Of a stretch of DNA of 64,000 nt, positions 45,386 to 54,619 are shown one piece after another; the stretch's first letter is position 1, and each line of letters starts with the position of its first letter. A model generated the notes under the pieces. That model saw nothing but the letters and a program-made list of their open reading frames with translations, ran no database searches and was not told where the DNA came from. The translations under genes and the position numbers were made by a program. Origin of the DNA: Flavobacteriales bacterium (lineage in GTDB: Bacteria > Bacteroidota > Bacteroidia > Flavobacteriales_D > Crocinitomicaceae); contig CANJKA010000006.1 in NCBI GenBank assembly GCA_947474675.1, positions 1 through 64,000 on the forward strand. Reading direction: 5' to 3'.

Positions 45386-46240
45386 ATGATTTCTCTTTTT
45401 GTTTCTTTAAGTTTTCCTTATAATCATACTCACGGAGGTTCAAATGACCCTATCAAAGATTATCCAGCATGGGTTTTGTGGATGGCTTTATTTTTACCAA
45501 TTGTATTAATTATATATTATATTTTATATCAAAAACGAAAATATGACTTGAAAACACTTGAAAATGGTGTTTTTAAAATCGATTTACCATACAACAGAGA
45601 TACATTATTTGAGGCTAATTTGTGTTTAGCAATCGTAATGATAAAAATGGATAAAGTAGATGTCGGTTTAAAATTGAATCTTTTGCGTCATTATTTCATG
45701 GAGAATTTTCCTCAACATTATTCTTTATTTGATGATCGATTAAATGAATTTTACAATGGTAAACCAATAAAATTGAGTGCTGTTGCTCTTTGGTTGGATA
45801 AAAATGTAGCTATTTACTCAACGAAATCTCATATTCTTTATTTCTTAGCTAAAATTTCAATGATTGACGGTGAAATTATTGAAAGTGAGTATCTATTATT
45901 AAAAGAATTAGCCTTTTTATTAAAACTAGAAGAAAGTGAATTAGATAAAGTGCTTAATACTTATAAATACTATGAAACTAAAAAGAAACAAGAAGAAAAG
46001 AAACAGAAGAGTCAAACTTCGTCTTTTACTTCTTCAAAAACACTCATAGAATTAGCTTTTAAAGTATTAGGATTAGAAAAAGGAGCATCAATAGACGAGG
46101 TGAAATCAGCATATCGAAAATTGGCTATGGTACATCACCCTGATAAATTTTCGACTGAAAGTGAAGGTCAACAAAAGATTGCACACGAACGTTTTGTTCA
46201 GATTAATGAAGCTTATGAATTGGTGTTGAAAAGCTTTTAA
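45386..46240 (+). CDS. Membrane-anchored TerB-like/J-domain protein (second copy)
   Basis: A 284-residue paralogue of the preceding protein, with a membrane helix (~28-48), TerB-like helices (~68-195, with FLAKISMIDGEIIESEYLLLKEL), a Lys/Glu/Gln-rich linker (~198-212) and a C-terminal J domain with HPD at 251-253. The two share close to the full domain order, and their J domains are nearly identical at the end, so they arose by tandem duplication. The N-termini differ, which may mean different partners. Probably translated from the same mRNA. Confidence 0.85.
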   Translation: MISLFVSLSFPYNHTHGGSNDPIKDYPAWVLWMALFLPIVLIIYYILYQKRKYDLKTLENGVFKIDLPYNRDTLFEANLCLAIVMIKMDKVDVGLKLNLLRHYFMENFPQHYSLFDDRLNEFYNGKPIKLSAVALWLDKNVAIYSTKSHILYFLAKISMIDGEIIESEYLLLKELAFLLKLEESELDKVLNTYKYYETKKKQEEKKQKSQTSSFTSSKTLIELAFKVLGLEKGASIDEVKSAYRKLAMVHHPDKFSTESEGQQKIAHERFVQINEAYELVLKSF

Positions 46241-46317
46241 TCTTTCTCAAATATTATCTGATTCTATATACTCATCCAAAATTTTGGCTAAAGCCAATGA
46301 TTTTTTAAATTTGTTAT

Positions 46318-46337
46318 CCTCCTTCTAAAGAAGGAGG
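46318..46337. repeat. GC-richer hairpin (CCTCCTTCT / AGAAGGAGG)
   Basis: A perfect 9-base inverted repeat with a 2-base centre, flanked by AATTTG and CAAATT. Its arms stand out against the AT-rich surroundings. Confidence 0.6.
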
Positions 46338-46417
46338 CAAATTGAATTAAATCGCTCTAATTAATTGATAATATCAAGATACCAAAATATCAACAATTGC
46401 AATACCAAACCAAATAC

Positions 46418-46489
<72 letters not shown>

Positions 46490-46592
46490 ATATTTTTTAT
46501 TATTTTTTATTGATTATGAATGTGGCTTCAGCCCATTCCTAATTATGAAACCCCAAATCGGCTTTAGCCAAAACATACTATTTCATTCAAAC

Positions 46593-46623
46593 ATAAAAGC
46601 GACCTCAAAGAAGTCGCTTTTAT
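46593..46623. terminator. Hairpin terminator
   Basis: A perfect 11-base stem (46593-46603 with 46613-46623), 9-base loop and T/A runs on both sides, suitable for both the plus-strand J-domain genes and the minus-strand peptidase. Confidence 0.75.
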
Positions 46624-46649
46624 ATAAAAAATTTTAAAAAAATAAAGTT

Positions 46650-46698
46650 ACTAAGTCTTTAAGTCTTATGTCTTTTAGTCTTATATCTAAAGTCTATT
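46650..46698. repeat. Intergenic heptad repeat tract, copy C
   Basis: A short version with only the TCT-type words (AAGTCTTT, AAGTCTTA, TGTCTTTT, AGTCTTA, ATCTAAAGTCTA), matching the right arms of tracts A and B. It runs into the last codons of the S46 peptidase. Confidence 0.5.
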
Positions 46699-48844
46699 TA
46701 ATAATATCCATTTCTGCAACAATGTGTTTCGCTCCAGATAAGTTTTCAATTACCCAAAGTACGTAACGAATATCAACGTTGATTGTTCTTTGTAATTTAG
46801 GATCAAAGATAACATCACCAGCCATTGCTTCAATGTTTCCATCAAAAGCTAAACCGATTAATTCACCTTTTCCGTTTAATACTGGAGAACCAGAATTACC
46901 ACCTGTAATATCATTGTCAGTCAAGAAACAAACGTGGAAAGATCCATCTTTATCAACAAAACGACCATAATCTTTTGCTTTGTTCATTTCAATTAATTTT
47001 GCAGGAAGATCGAATTCAGCATCACCTTTTTTGTATTTTTTCACCATACCATCCATTGTAGTATAGTTGTTTACTTTCGCATCGTTTCTTTTATCAGCAG
47101 GTAAAGCACGAACTTTTCCATAAGATAAACGAAGTGTAGAGTTAGCATCTGGATATTTAATTGAACCAATTTTAGATTCACGTAAACCTTCTACTAATAA
47201 GCGAAGAGAAGCACCAAAATCATTCTGAGCTGCAATAATAGCTTCAGATCTAGAACCTAAATGGTTAATTAGTTCAGATGAAAGTTGCATAATTGGATCA
47301 TTCATCAATAAGTTTTCACTTGGAAAATCTAAAAATGCTAAAATTCTTTCTTTAGAAGTAAAAATACTTAATTGGAAAGCCGCATTAACATATTTATTGA
47401 AATCAAAATTACTTTCTTTTCCTAATTTATCAACCAGTGGACAAATAGCATAACCGATAGATTTTGTTGAATACAAATTTAATTGAGCAACTAATATATC
47501 TCTTTCAGCAGGCATATAGGTACTTTTGAAAAATTCTTCAATTACTTCATGTAGTTCAGGCAACATTAAAGCACGTTTTGCTGCATCAGCTTTAGCATAC
47601 ATTTCTAATTGTTTTCCTAAAGTTCTTGAAATTGGTCCAAATGCACTTGTTCTTAATAATTGTTGAAGGTAATTATCGTGACGAGATTTTTCATTCGTTA
47701 ATCCGTAAAATTTATTAATGTTTGTAATAACATTACCATATTTCGCTTTGTTTTCAGCTTTGTTTGCCCATTTATCAAATTTAGCTTCTTGAATTGCTTT
47801 TAATTCAGCTGTTTTAGCTTTTGAAAGAGCATCAATCATTCCTTGACGATTTTTCCAGTAATTAGCAATTCCAGCATAAGCTCCAGCATAGTTTAATCGA
47901 ACTTCATCCGATTTATCCATGTAAACTTTCATTTTGTCCATTCCCAATTTAGAACCTTCAACCCAAGCAGGGTATGCGAATTTTACATTTTGCTCAATTC
48001 CACCTGCTGGCATCCATCTGTTTGTTCTACCAGGATATCCTAAAATCATTGCGAAGTCATTTTCTTTAACTCCAGCGATGTTTATTTTTAAATGTTGTTT
48101 AGGAACCAATGGAACATTTGTTAAAGAATATTCAGCTGGATTTCCATTTGCATCTGCATAGATTCTGAACATTGAAAAATCTCCAGTATGTCTTGGCCAT
48201 TCCCAGTTATCAGTGTCTCCACCAAATTTACCAATACTGCTAGGAGGATTACCAACTAAACGAACATCTTTAAAATCTTGGTATACGAAAAAGTAAAATT
48301 CATTTCCTTGAAAAAATGAACGAACTGAAACAGTATATTTTCCACCTTCGTTATTTTCTTTTTCAATGATAGCTATTTCAGCATTAATTGCTTTGTTTCT
48401 TTCTTCTTCTGTCATTTTATCATTTAATTTTGATAAAATACGTTTTGAAACATCATCCATTCTTACAAAAAATCGAACATATAAACTTGCAGGTTTTAAT
48501 TCATCTTTTCTATTTGCTGCCCAATATCCATTCGTTAATAAATCATTTGCTGGTGTTGATAATTCAGCTATCGCATCGAATCCACAGTGATGATTTGTAA
48601 GAACTAGACCTTCTTTTGAAATTAATTCAGCAGTACAACCTCCATTGAATTGAACAATCGCATCTTTTAAACTAGAATGATTGATACTGTAGATTTCTTC
48701 TGTAGTTAATTGAAGTCCCATTTTTTCCATATCTCTATGGTTAAGTCTTTCAATATTCATCAAGAACCACATTCCTTCATCTGCTCTTGAAAAAGAAGTG
48801 CAAAAAATTGTGATTGCAATAAATAAAAAATTAATGTGTTTCAT
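46694..48844 (-). CDS. S46-family dipeptidyl peptidase, DPP7-like
   Basis: A 716-residue exported protein with signal peptide (~1-21). It has the chymotrypsin-like S46 layout: LTNHHCGFD with the catalytic His at 85/86, the helical S46 domain in the middle, and catalytic Ser651 in GGNSGSPV. Eighteen residues on, LAFDGN carries Gly669, the position that is Gly in DPP7 (hydrophobic P1) and Arg in DPP11 (acidic P1), so DPP7-like specificity is expected. It releases dipeptides from peptides in the periplasm, in keeping with the other exported peptidases here. Confidence 0.94.
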   Translation of the reverse strand: MKHINFLFIAITIFCTSFSRADEGMWFLMNIERLNHRDMEKMGLQLTTEEIYSINHSSLKDAIVQFNGGCTAELISKEGLVLTNHHCGFDAIAELSTPANDLLTNGYWAANRKDELKPASLYVRFFVRMDDVSKRILSKLNDKMTEEERNKAINAEIAIIEKENNEGGKYTVSVRSFFQGNEFYFFVYQDFKDVRLVGNPPSSIGKFGGDTDNWEWPRHTGDFSMFRIYADANGNPAEYSLTNVPLVPKQHLKINIAGVKENDFAMILGYPGRTNRWMPAGGIEQNVKFAYPAWVEGSKLGMDKMKVYMDKSDEVRLNYAGAYAGIANYWKNRQGMIDALSKAKTAELKAIQEAKFDKWANKAENKAKYGNVITNINKFYGLTNEKSRHDNYLQQLLRTSAFGPISRTLGKQLEMYAKADAAKRALMLPELHEVIEEFFKSTYMPAERDILVAQLNLYSTKSIGYAICPLVDKLGKESNFDFNKYVNAAFQLSIFTSKERILAFLDFPSENLLMNDPIMQLSSELINHLGSRSEAIIAAQNDFGASLRLLVEGLRESKIGSIKYPDANSTLRLSYGKVRALPADKRNDAKVNNYTTMDGMVKKYKKGDAEFDLPAKLIEMNKAKDYGRFVDKDGSFHVCFLTDNDITGGNSGSPVLNGKGELIGLAFDGNIEAMAGDVIFDPKLQRTINVDIRYVLWVIENLSGAKHIVAEMDIIK

Positions 48845-48950
48845 TTTTTTTGTTTAAAGTTTTAAATTCTAATTTTAATTTTTATCGGTGTAAATTTATC
48901 TATTAAATAACAAATAGTAATACCATTTATCCGAATCTAGCTAAAACTTA

Positions 48951-51900
48951 TCAACGGATAATAATTTCGTCAGCAAATAGCCAAGTATTATACCCTTCTC
49001 CTAAATGACCTTTTGGACATTTTCCAAAACTTTTAGCTTTTATTCTTATTTTCTTAATAGGCTCGTTTGTATTGGTTTGTGAATTGAAAATCCAATTTGA
49101 ATTAGGATTTCCTACATTATTGGATGTGTTTAGAGCAATTGTGAGTGTCTTAAAATTAACACCATCTGTAGATATTTCATAGGTTACCGATTGTGGAAAA
49201 AATATCCATGATTTCATGTCTTGTATACAACTTAAACCAATTTCTGATAAAATTCGAGGTGTTGAAAAAGAAATTTCAGCAATTAAATCTTGACCATCAA
49301 ATCCTTGCCAATCTCCTGTTCTAAATTCCGTTCCTCCTTTTATACCATCTATTAATGCACTTTTTCCTCCTGCAGCATATTGATTTGAATAGGTAGATTT
49401 CAAATCTAAAGAAATCGAAGCATCCCTTTTTACAAAATTATTTTCAACTGTTGATCCGCTTGATTTTAAAGTTGAATTAAACAAAGCAGCTTTGAATAGG
49501 GTAGTGCTAGTAATAGAAATAGGATTCGTGTATGTTTTCGAATTTGCAGTAGGTTCGGTTCCATCCATTGTATATTTGATTTCAAATTCTTTTCCTTTTA
49601 GATGTGGATAATTTATTGAAACAGTCATTTTATCTAAGAAAGTTCTATTTTCTTCTACAAAATAAGGAACAGGGATAAATAATTCAGGAACCGTTGAAAT
49701 TGTAGGTGAATGCTCGAATCCATCAACTTTTGTATTTGGCTTATTTCCCATTTCAAAAATGATTTCACCTCCAGATGCTATTTCATCATGCGAAATATAT
49801 AAACGATTTAATTCTTTACCGTTTAAAGTGATTTTTTGAATGTATTTATTTTCGCTTGAATTGTTAATCGTTGCAATATAAAAACGGGAAGAATTTTCTA
49901 AAAATAAAGTGGCATGCTGTGCTAATGGTCTTCCAAAATCGTAATATGGATTTCCTGGTGCTATTTGGTAAAATCCCATTGCACTGAGTACATACCAAGA
50001 AGACATTTGTCCACAATCTTCATTGCCTGACAATCCATCTGGTAATGTAGTGTACATTTCTTTCATGATTTTATCCGTATAGAATTGAGTTTTATGAGCT
50101 TGATTGGTATAATTGTATAAATAAGCCATGTGATGTGATGGTTCATTTCCATGAGCATATTGACCAATTAATCCTGTAATATCAACTTGATCTCTTCCTG
50201 AAAGTGATGAATTTGTCGTAAATAATTTATCTAACCAAGTTGATAGTGAGTCTTTTCCGCCAATTAAATCGGTTAAAACACCAACTGCATGAGGTGCATA
50301 AAGTGAATATTGCCAGCTATTTGCTTCTGTATAATTGAAATTTACTTCAGTTGGATCAAAGGGTGAATACCACAATCCACTTCTTCTAGCTCGCATGAAT
50401 TTCGTTTCAGGATTGAAATTATTGATGAAATTAAAACTCCTTAATTCATAGATTGATTCATTTTTGTTATTTCCACTGTTCAACGCAAATTGCCCGATAC
50501 AAAAATCATCGTATGCATATTCCAATGATTTTGAAACAGATTCTGGTTCATCTGATAGACTGATAAATCCATTTTTAGAGAATGATTGTTTACCCAATTC
50601 ATTAAAATTTGAAGTGGCAACCATTGCTTTCATTGCTTTTTCTGTATCAAAGCTTTTAATGTTTTTTGAAAATGCATCCGATATAATGGATACTGAGTGA
50701 TATCCAATCATACATTCCGTTTCGTTTCCAGATAATTCCCAAACAGGAAGATCTCCACCTTCATCATATTGTCTTAGAAATGTTCGGATGAATTCATTGG
50801 TTCTTTTTTCTTGTGTAAGCGTAAATAGGGGGTGAGTTCCTCTATAGGTATCCCAAATTGAAAAAACACTGTATTGCTTGTCATTTTCTGGAAGTGTATG
50901 GATTTTTTGATCTCTTCCTCTATATCGACCATCAACATCACTGAAAACATTAGGGTTTAAAAAAGAATGGTACAAAGAAGTATAAAACTTTACCATTATT
51001 TCATTGTCTTCTGAATAAAAATCAATTTTATTTAATTCTTCGTTCCATTTTTTAATTGTTTGGAGACGTAAAATATTGAAATCCCATTGTGGAATTTCAG
51101 CTAATAAATTTGATTTTGCTCCTTCAATATCAACTGCTGAAATCCCTACTTTTAAGAGTATTTTTGTTGTCTCAGAAGGGAATTCTAAAAGCAATTTATG
51201 TTGACCATTCTTTAAGATTAATTTTGCTTTCTTATACGGTATATTCGTTTCCAATTGAAAGTAGAAATGTTGTTCAGATGCCCAACTCTCTGATGTTCTT
51301 GAACCAGAAATTGTTGTTTTATTAATTAAATTAATTTGAGCATTTAAGACTTTGTCTCTGTGGTCCAAATCAATTAAAATATATTTTTTTCCTTCTTTTT
51401 CTAGAAAAGTATATTCATGCATTCCAGTTCGATCTCCGACAGTTAGTCTTACATTAATTTTCTGATCTAATAAACTAACTTCATACAAACCAGGAGTTGC
51501 TTTTTCAGTACCGTGACTAAACTTAGATCCATATCCATCTTTTGTCAAATATGCAGGTTGAATTTTTGCTTTGCCGCATTGAGGAACGACTAATAAATCA
51601 CAATAATCGGGAACACCGGTTCCACTTAAGTGAGTATGACTAAATCCATAAATTATAGAATCTGAATAATGGTATCCAGAACAACCATCCCAACCATCGT
51701 GGCGAGTATCTGGACTTAATTGCATCATTCCAAAAGGAGCACTAGCTCCAGGATAAGTATGCCCATGACCACCAGTTCCAATAAAAGGATCAACATAAAA
51801 AGTTTTACTAGGAGACACCTTTTTTAATCCAGTAGAAGCAGGCTTGATATAATTTTTAATAAGCGATTGAGCATCTTTTAAATTTTCTACACTCGAATTA

Positions 51901-51962
51901 ATTTGAGATTGAAAACTAAAACAATTTAGTAAAGTAAATATTAAAATGCCTGAATGTTTCAT
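48951..51962 (-). CDS. GH92 alpha-mannosidase with C-terminal binding modules
   Basis: A 1003-residue exported protein (signal peptide ~1-19). The GH92 catalytic region (~55-755) begins with YVDPFIGTGGHGHTYPGA, and contains SGTGVPDY, SIWDTYRGTHPL and the GNEDCGQMSSWYVLSAMGFY segment typical of these Ca2+-dependent exo-alpha-mannosidases. It is followed by an FN3-associated/chitobiase-like module (~770-835, YTMDGTEPTANS) and an F5/8-type discoidin-like module (~845-1003). GH92 enzymes remove mannose from N-glycans and mannans. It is last in a minus-strand run behind a ROK kinase. Confidence 0.95.
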   Translation of the reverse strand: MKHSGILIFTLLNCFSFQSQINSSVENLKDAQSLIKNYIKPASTGLKKVSPSKTFYVDPFIGTGGHGHTYPGASAPFGMMQLSPDTRHDGWDGCSGYHYSDSIIYGFSHTHLSGTGVPDYCDLLVVPQCGKAKIQPAYLTKDGYGSKFSHGTEKATPGLYEVSLLDQKINVRLTVGDRTGMHEYTFLEKEGKKYILIDLDHRDKVLNAQINLINKTTISGSRTSESWASEQHFYFQLETNIPYKKAKLILKNGQHKLLLEFPSETTKILLKVGISAVDIEGAKSNLLAEIPQWDFNILRLQTIKKWNEELNKIDFYSEDNEIMVKFYTSLYHSFLNPNVFSDVDGRYRGRDQKIHTLPENDKQYSVFSIWDTYRGTHPLFTLTQEKRTNEFIRTFLRQYDEGGDLPVWELSGNETECMIGYHSVSIISDAFSKNIKSFDTEKAMKAMVATSNFNELGKQSFSKNGFISLSDEPESVSKSLEYAYDDFCIGQFALNSGNNKNESIYELRSFNFINNFNPETKFMRARRSGLWYSPFDPTEVNFNYTEANSWQYSLYAPHAVGVLTDLIGGKDSLSTWLDKLFTTNSSLSGRDQVDITGLIGQYAHGNEPSHHMAYLYNYTNQAHKTQFYTDKIMKEMYTTLPDGLSGNEDCGQMSSWYVLSAMGFYQIAPGNPYYDFGRPLAQHATLFLENSSRFYIATINNSSENKYIQKITLNGKELNRLYISHDEIASGGEIIFEMGNKPNTKVDGFEHSPTISTVPELFIPVPYFVEENRTFLDKMTVSINYPHLKGKEFEIKYTMDGTEPTANSKTYTNPISITSTTLFKAALFNSTLKSSGSTVENNFVKRDASISLDLKSTYSNQYAAGGKSALIDGIKGGTEFRTGDWQGFDGQDLIAEISFSTPRILSEIGLSCIQDMKSWIFFPQSVTYEISTDGVNFKTLTIALNTSNNVGNPNSNWIFNSQTNTNEPIKKIRIKAKSFGKCPKGHLGEGYNTWLFADEIIIR

Positions 51963-51975
51963 AATCTATTAAATT

Positions 51976-52917
51976 TTAATTATTTTTTAAGAAAACTGTA
52001 GCTGCAGCTCCAAGAATTGCAGCATTTCTATTATGTAAAGATGAAGTTCTAATTTCAATTTGACCTTTCAAAACATGTAATATATTTTCTTCTAAATGAA
52101 ATTTTACACGCTCAGAAAAGTTATTACCACTTTGTGCAATTCCACCAAATAAAACATAAGCCTTAGGATTAGAAAAACAAGCAAAATCGGCTAAAGAAGA
52201 ACCAAGTATTTGTGCTGTATATTCAACGATTTCTTTTGCAAATAAATCTCCCTTTTTAGCTGATTCAAATACGTCTTTTGCGCTTGGATTTTCAATTTTA
52301 TTTAAGATTGAGTCATCTTTGTTCTCTGAATCTAATTCAGTGATACTTCTTTTAACACCTGTTGAAGAGGCATAAGCTTCTAAACAACCTTTTCTTCCGC
52401 ATCCACAAATTCTTCCATTTGGAATAACCCTAATATGTCCATATTCACCAGCAAAACCTTCTTCTCCATAGACTATTTCATCATCAATGATTATTCCACT
52501 TCCTAATCCAGTTCCTAATGTTATTGTCACAAAGTTTTGTAAGTCAGTTGCATTACCAAATAATTTTTCACCAAAAGCTGCTGCATTCGCATCATTTGTT
52601 AATTGAGATGGTTTGTTGAATTTAGAATGAAATAATTTAGCTAAAGGTACAATTCCTTTCCAACTTAAATTGGGGGCATATTCTATATTACCTGTAAAAT
52701 GATTTCCATTAGGAGCTCCAATACTGATTCCAATAATTGAATCTAAAAGATTTTGTTCTTTCAGATCTTCAAAAATTGCAGAAACGAGATCTTCTGGCAA
52801 AATAAAATCAGTTGTTGGTAGATTGTTTTCATACTCAACATTTCCTTTTTTATCTACTAATCCATATGCTGAATTTGTTCCTCCAATATCAATTCCTAAT
52901 GCGTAATGTGTTGACAT
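51976..52917 (-). CDS. ROK-family sugar kinase
   Basis: A 313-residue kinase with the ROK phosphate motif LGIDIGGTNSAYG (~6-18), a second GTGLGSG loop and the zinc motif GRICGCGRKGCLEAY (~168-182). There is no N-terminal DNA-binding domain, so it is a kinase rather than a repressor; glucose, mannose or N-acetylglucosamine are possible substrates. It is directly upstream of the GH92 mannosidase (13-base gap), so it may phosphorylate released sugar. That link is inferred. Confidence 0.92.
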   Translation of the reverse strand: MSTHYALGIDIGGTNSAYGLVDKKGNVEYENNLPTTDFILPEDLVSAIFEDLKEQNLLDSIIGISIGAPNGNHFTGNIEYAPNLSWKGIVPLAKLFHSKFNKPSQLTNDANAAAFGEKLFGNATDLQNFVTITLGTGLGSGIIIDDEIVYGEEGFAGEYGHIRVIPNGRICGCGRKGCLEAYASSTGVKRSITELDSENKDDSILNKIENPSAKDVFESAKKGDLFAKEIVEYTAQILGSSLADFACFSNPKAYVLFGGIAQSGNNFSERVKFHLEENILHVLKGQIEIRTSSLHNRNAAILGAAATVFLKNN

Positions 52918-53580
52918 TTAATTATTTGTTTTATTTAAGTCCCATTCTTTATGGAATTGTTTTAAAAAATCTTCCATGAAAGAATGACGTTCTTTACCAA
53001 TTATTTTTGCAGTTTCAGTATGTAAACGATCCCTTAAAAGTAATAATTTTTCATGAAAGTGATTGATAGTATGACTTTTTGATTTTGAATACTCATCAAA
53101 AGATCCATGTAAAGTAGGGGAGGAATCGGGTTCATATAACGGTCTATTTCTATTACCTCCAAATGCAAAAGCACGAGCAATACCTATAGCTCCAATTGCA
53201 TCTAGACGATCTGCATCTTGAACAATTTGTCCTTCTAATGATTCGATTTCATCTTTCACTTTTGCACCTTTAAATGAAACGGAATCAACAATTTTTTTTA
53301 CTTGTAAAGCGATTGATTCTTCACAACCATTTTTTATTAAAATAGTGAAAGCAATTTCTCCTCCAGCATTTAGATTTCCTCCATTGAATTTATGATCAGA
53401 AATATCGTGTAAAAGAGCTGCTAATTCTACGATAACTCTATTTCCACCTTCTTTTGTTTGAATAAAGCAAGCAGTATTATAAACACGTTCAATGTGATGC
53501 CAGTCATGTCCAGTGGATTCTTCTTTGAATTCAATTTGTACAATTTCTTTAACTGTGTTAATTAAGTTTTGGTAATCCAT
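52918..53580 (-). CDS. HD-domain phosphohydrolase
   Basis: A 220-residue protein of the YedJ-like HD family. Metal ligands are present: HDWHHIERV (~25-33), HD in LLHDISDHKF (58-59) and QDADRLDAIGAIGIARAF (~115-132). Such enzymes hydrolyse phosphate esters or nucleotides; the substrate is unknown. Its stop is immediately followed by the ROK start, so they are co-translated. Confidence 0.9.
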   Translation of the reverse strand: MDYQNLINTVKEIVQIEFKEESTGHDWHHIERVYNTACFIQTKEGGNRVIVELAALLHDISDHKFNGGNLNAGGEIAFTILIKNGCEESIALQVKKIVDSVSFKGAKVKDEIESLEGQIVQDADRLDAIGAIGIARAFAFGGNRNRPLYEPDSSPTLHGSFDEYSKSKSHTINHFHEKLLLLRDRLHTETAKIIGKERHSFMEDFLKQFHKEWDLNKTNN

Positions 53581-53582
53581 TG

Positions 53583-54605
53583 TTATTGAATGAGTTTTAT
53601 CTTTTGAACAGTTGATTTTGGAGCTGTTAAGTACAAGAATTCATTATCAGATGTCATCGTAAAGAAATTTCCTTTGATAAGTGGAAACCAATTTTGACCA
53701 CCATCTTTAGAATAATCTAAACCAGAAGTCCCACACGAATAGAAAATTCCATTTTTATAGTATACACATGATTTATATCCTGTCAATCCTGAAAATGATC
53801 CTTCCCAATTTTGTCCTCCATCTAATGTATAAAAAGCACTTTTATCAGAAATTTTTGGTCTTTGATAGTCCCCGCCAACAGCAACTGCTTCATTCTCATT
53901 TTTAAAACAAACTGAAAATGCTCCAATTCCTTCTCCTGAATTGAAAGGGATGACTGAATATCCCCACGTTTTGCCATAATCTGTTGATTTAAAAAAACGA
54001 TTCGTGTTACCACCAGAAATAAATATAAAAGTTGAATCATTTAACACTTGAACATTAGAACCACTAGCTGCGTATCCAGCTTCACCTTTATCTGCGAATA
54101 ATACTCCTTCACATTTTTCCCAAGATTTTCCTGCATCTTTTGAATAGAAAAGTGAGAATTTATTATCAACAGGGTCTCCCATTATGAAACCAGTATTGTT
54201 GTGAAAATCCATTCCATCTAAAAAAACGCCTTTCCAAAAATCATATTCAATTATTCTAGTTACACCTTTTGGAGAAATTTCAATCAATTTCCCAGTAGTT
54301 CCACTTTGTAAGCCGTAGATGAATTTATTTACAATGGCAATATCTCTTAATTCTTCTAATTTGGTATCTTTGTTGAGTTCTTTAAATTTTGTTGATCTTA
54401 AATTGTACTTGTAAATTTTCCCATTCGAATTAGCTGTATAAATAAAGTTGTTTTTAACCGTAATTCCTCTAGAATAACAAATAGAATCTGTATATTTAAT
54501 AATAGGGTAAACTTCTGTTTGTGAGTTTGTTTTACTTTTTGAAACAGCACATTTTTGAAATAAAATAGCTAAGAAAAGAATAGAAAATAAACTGACTTTT
54601 TTCAT
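53583..54605 (-). CDS. BNR/Asp-box repeat protein, YCF48-like propeller
   Basis: A 340-residue exported protein with an N-terminal signal that ends near Cys19 (LFQKCA), perhaps a lipoprotein. At least four Asp-box motifs are seen: SKDAGKSW, STDYGKTW, TLDGGQNW and SKDGGQNW, spaced as in sialidase-like and YCF48-like propellers. There are no sialidase catalytic residues that I can recognise. It is first in the HD-ROK-GH92 run and 14 bases after an acyltransferase gene. Function unknown. Confidence 0.82.
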   Translation of the reverse strand: MKKVSLFSILFLAILFQKCAVSKSKTNSQTEVYPIIKYTDSICYSRGITVKNNFIYTANSNGKIYKYNLRSTKFKELNKDTKLEELRDIAIVNKFIYGLQSGTTGKLIEISPKGVTRIIEYDFWKGVFLDGMDFHNNTGFIMGDPVDNKFSLFYSKDAGKSWEKCEGVLFADKGEAGYAASGSNVQVLNDSTFIFISGGNTNRFFKSTDYGKTWGYSVIPFNSGEGIGAFSVCFKNENEAVAVGGDYQRPKISDKSAFYTLDGGQNWEGSFSGLTGYKSCVYYKNGIFYSCGTSGLDYSKDGGQNWFPLIKGNFFTMTSDNEFLYLTAPKSTVQKIKLIQ

Positions 54606-54619
54606 TTTAACAAAGATGA

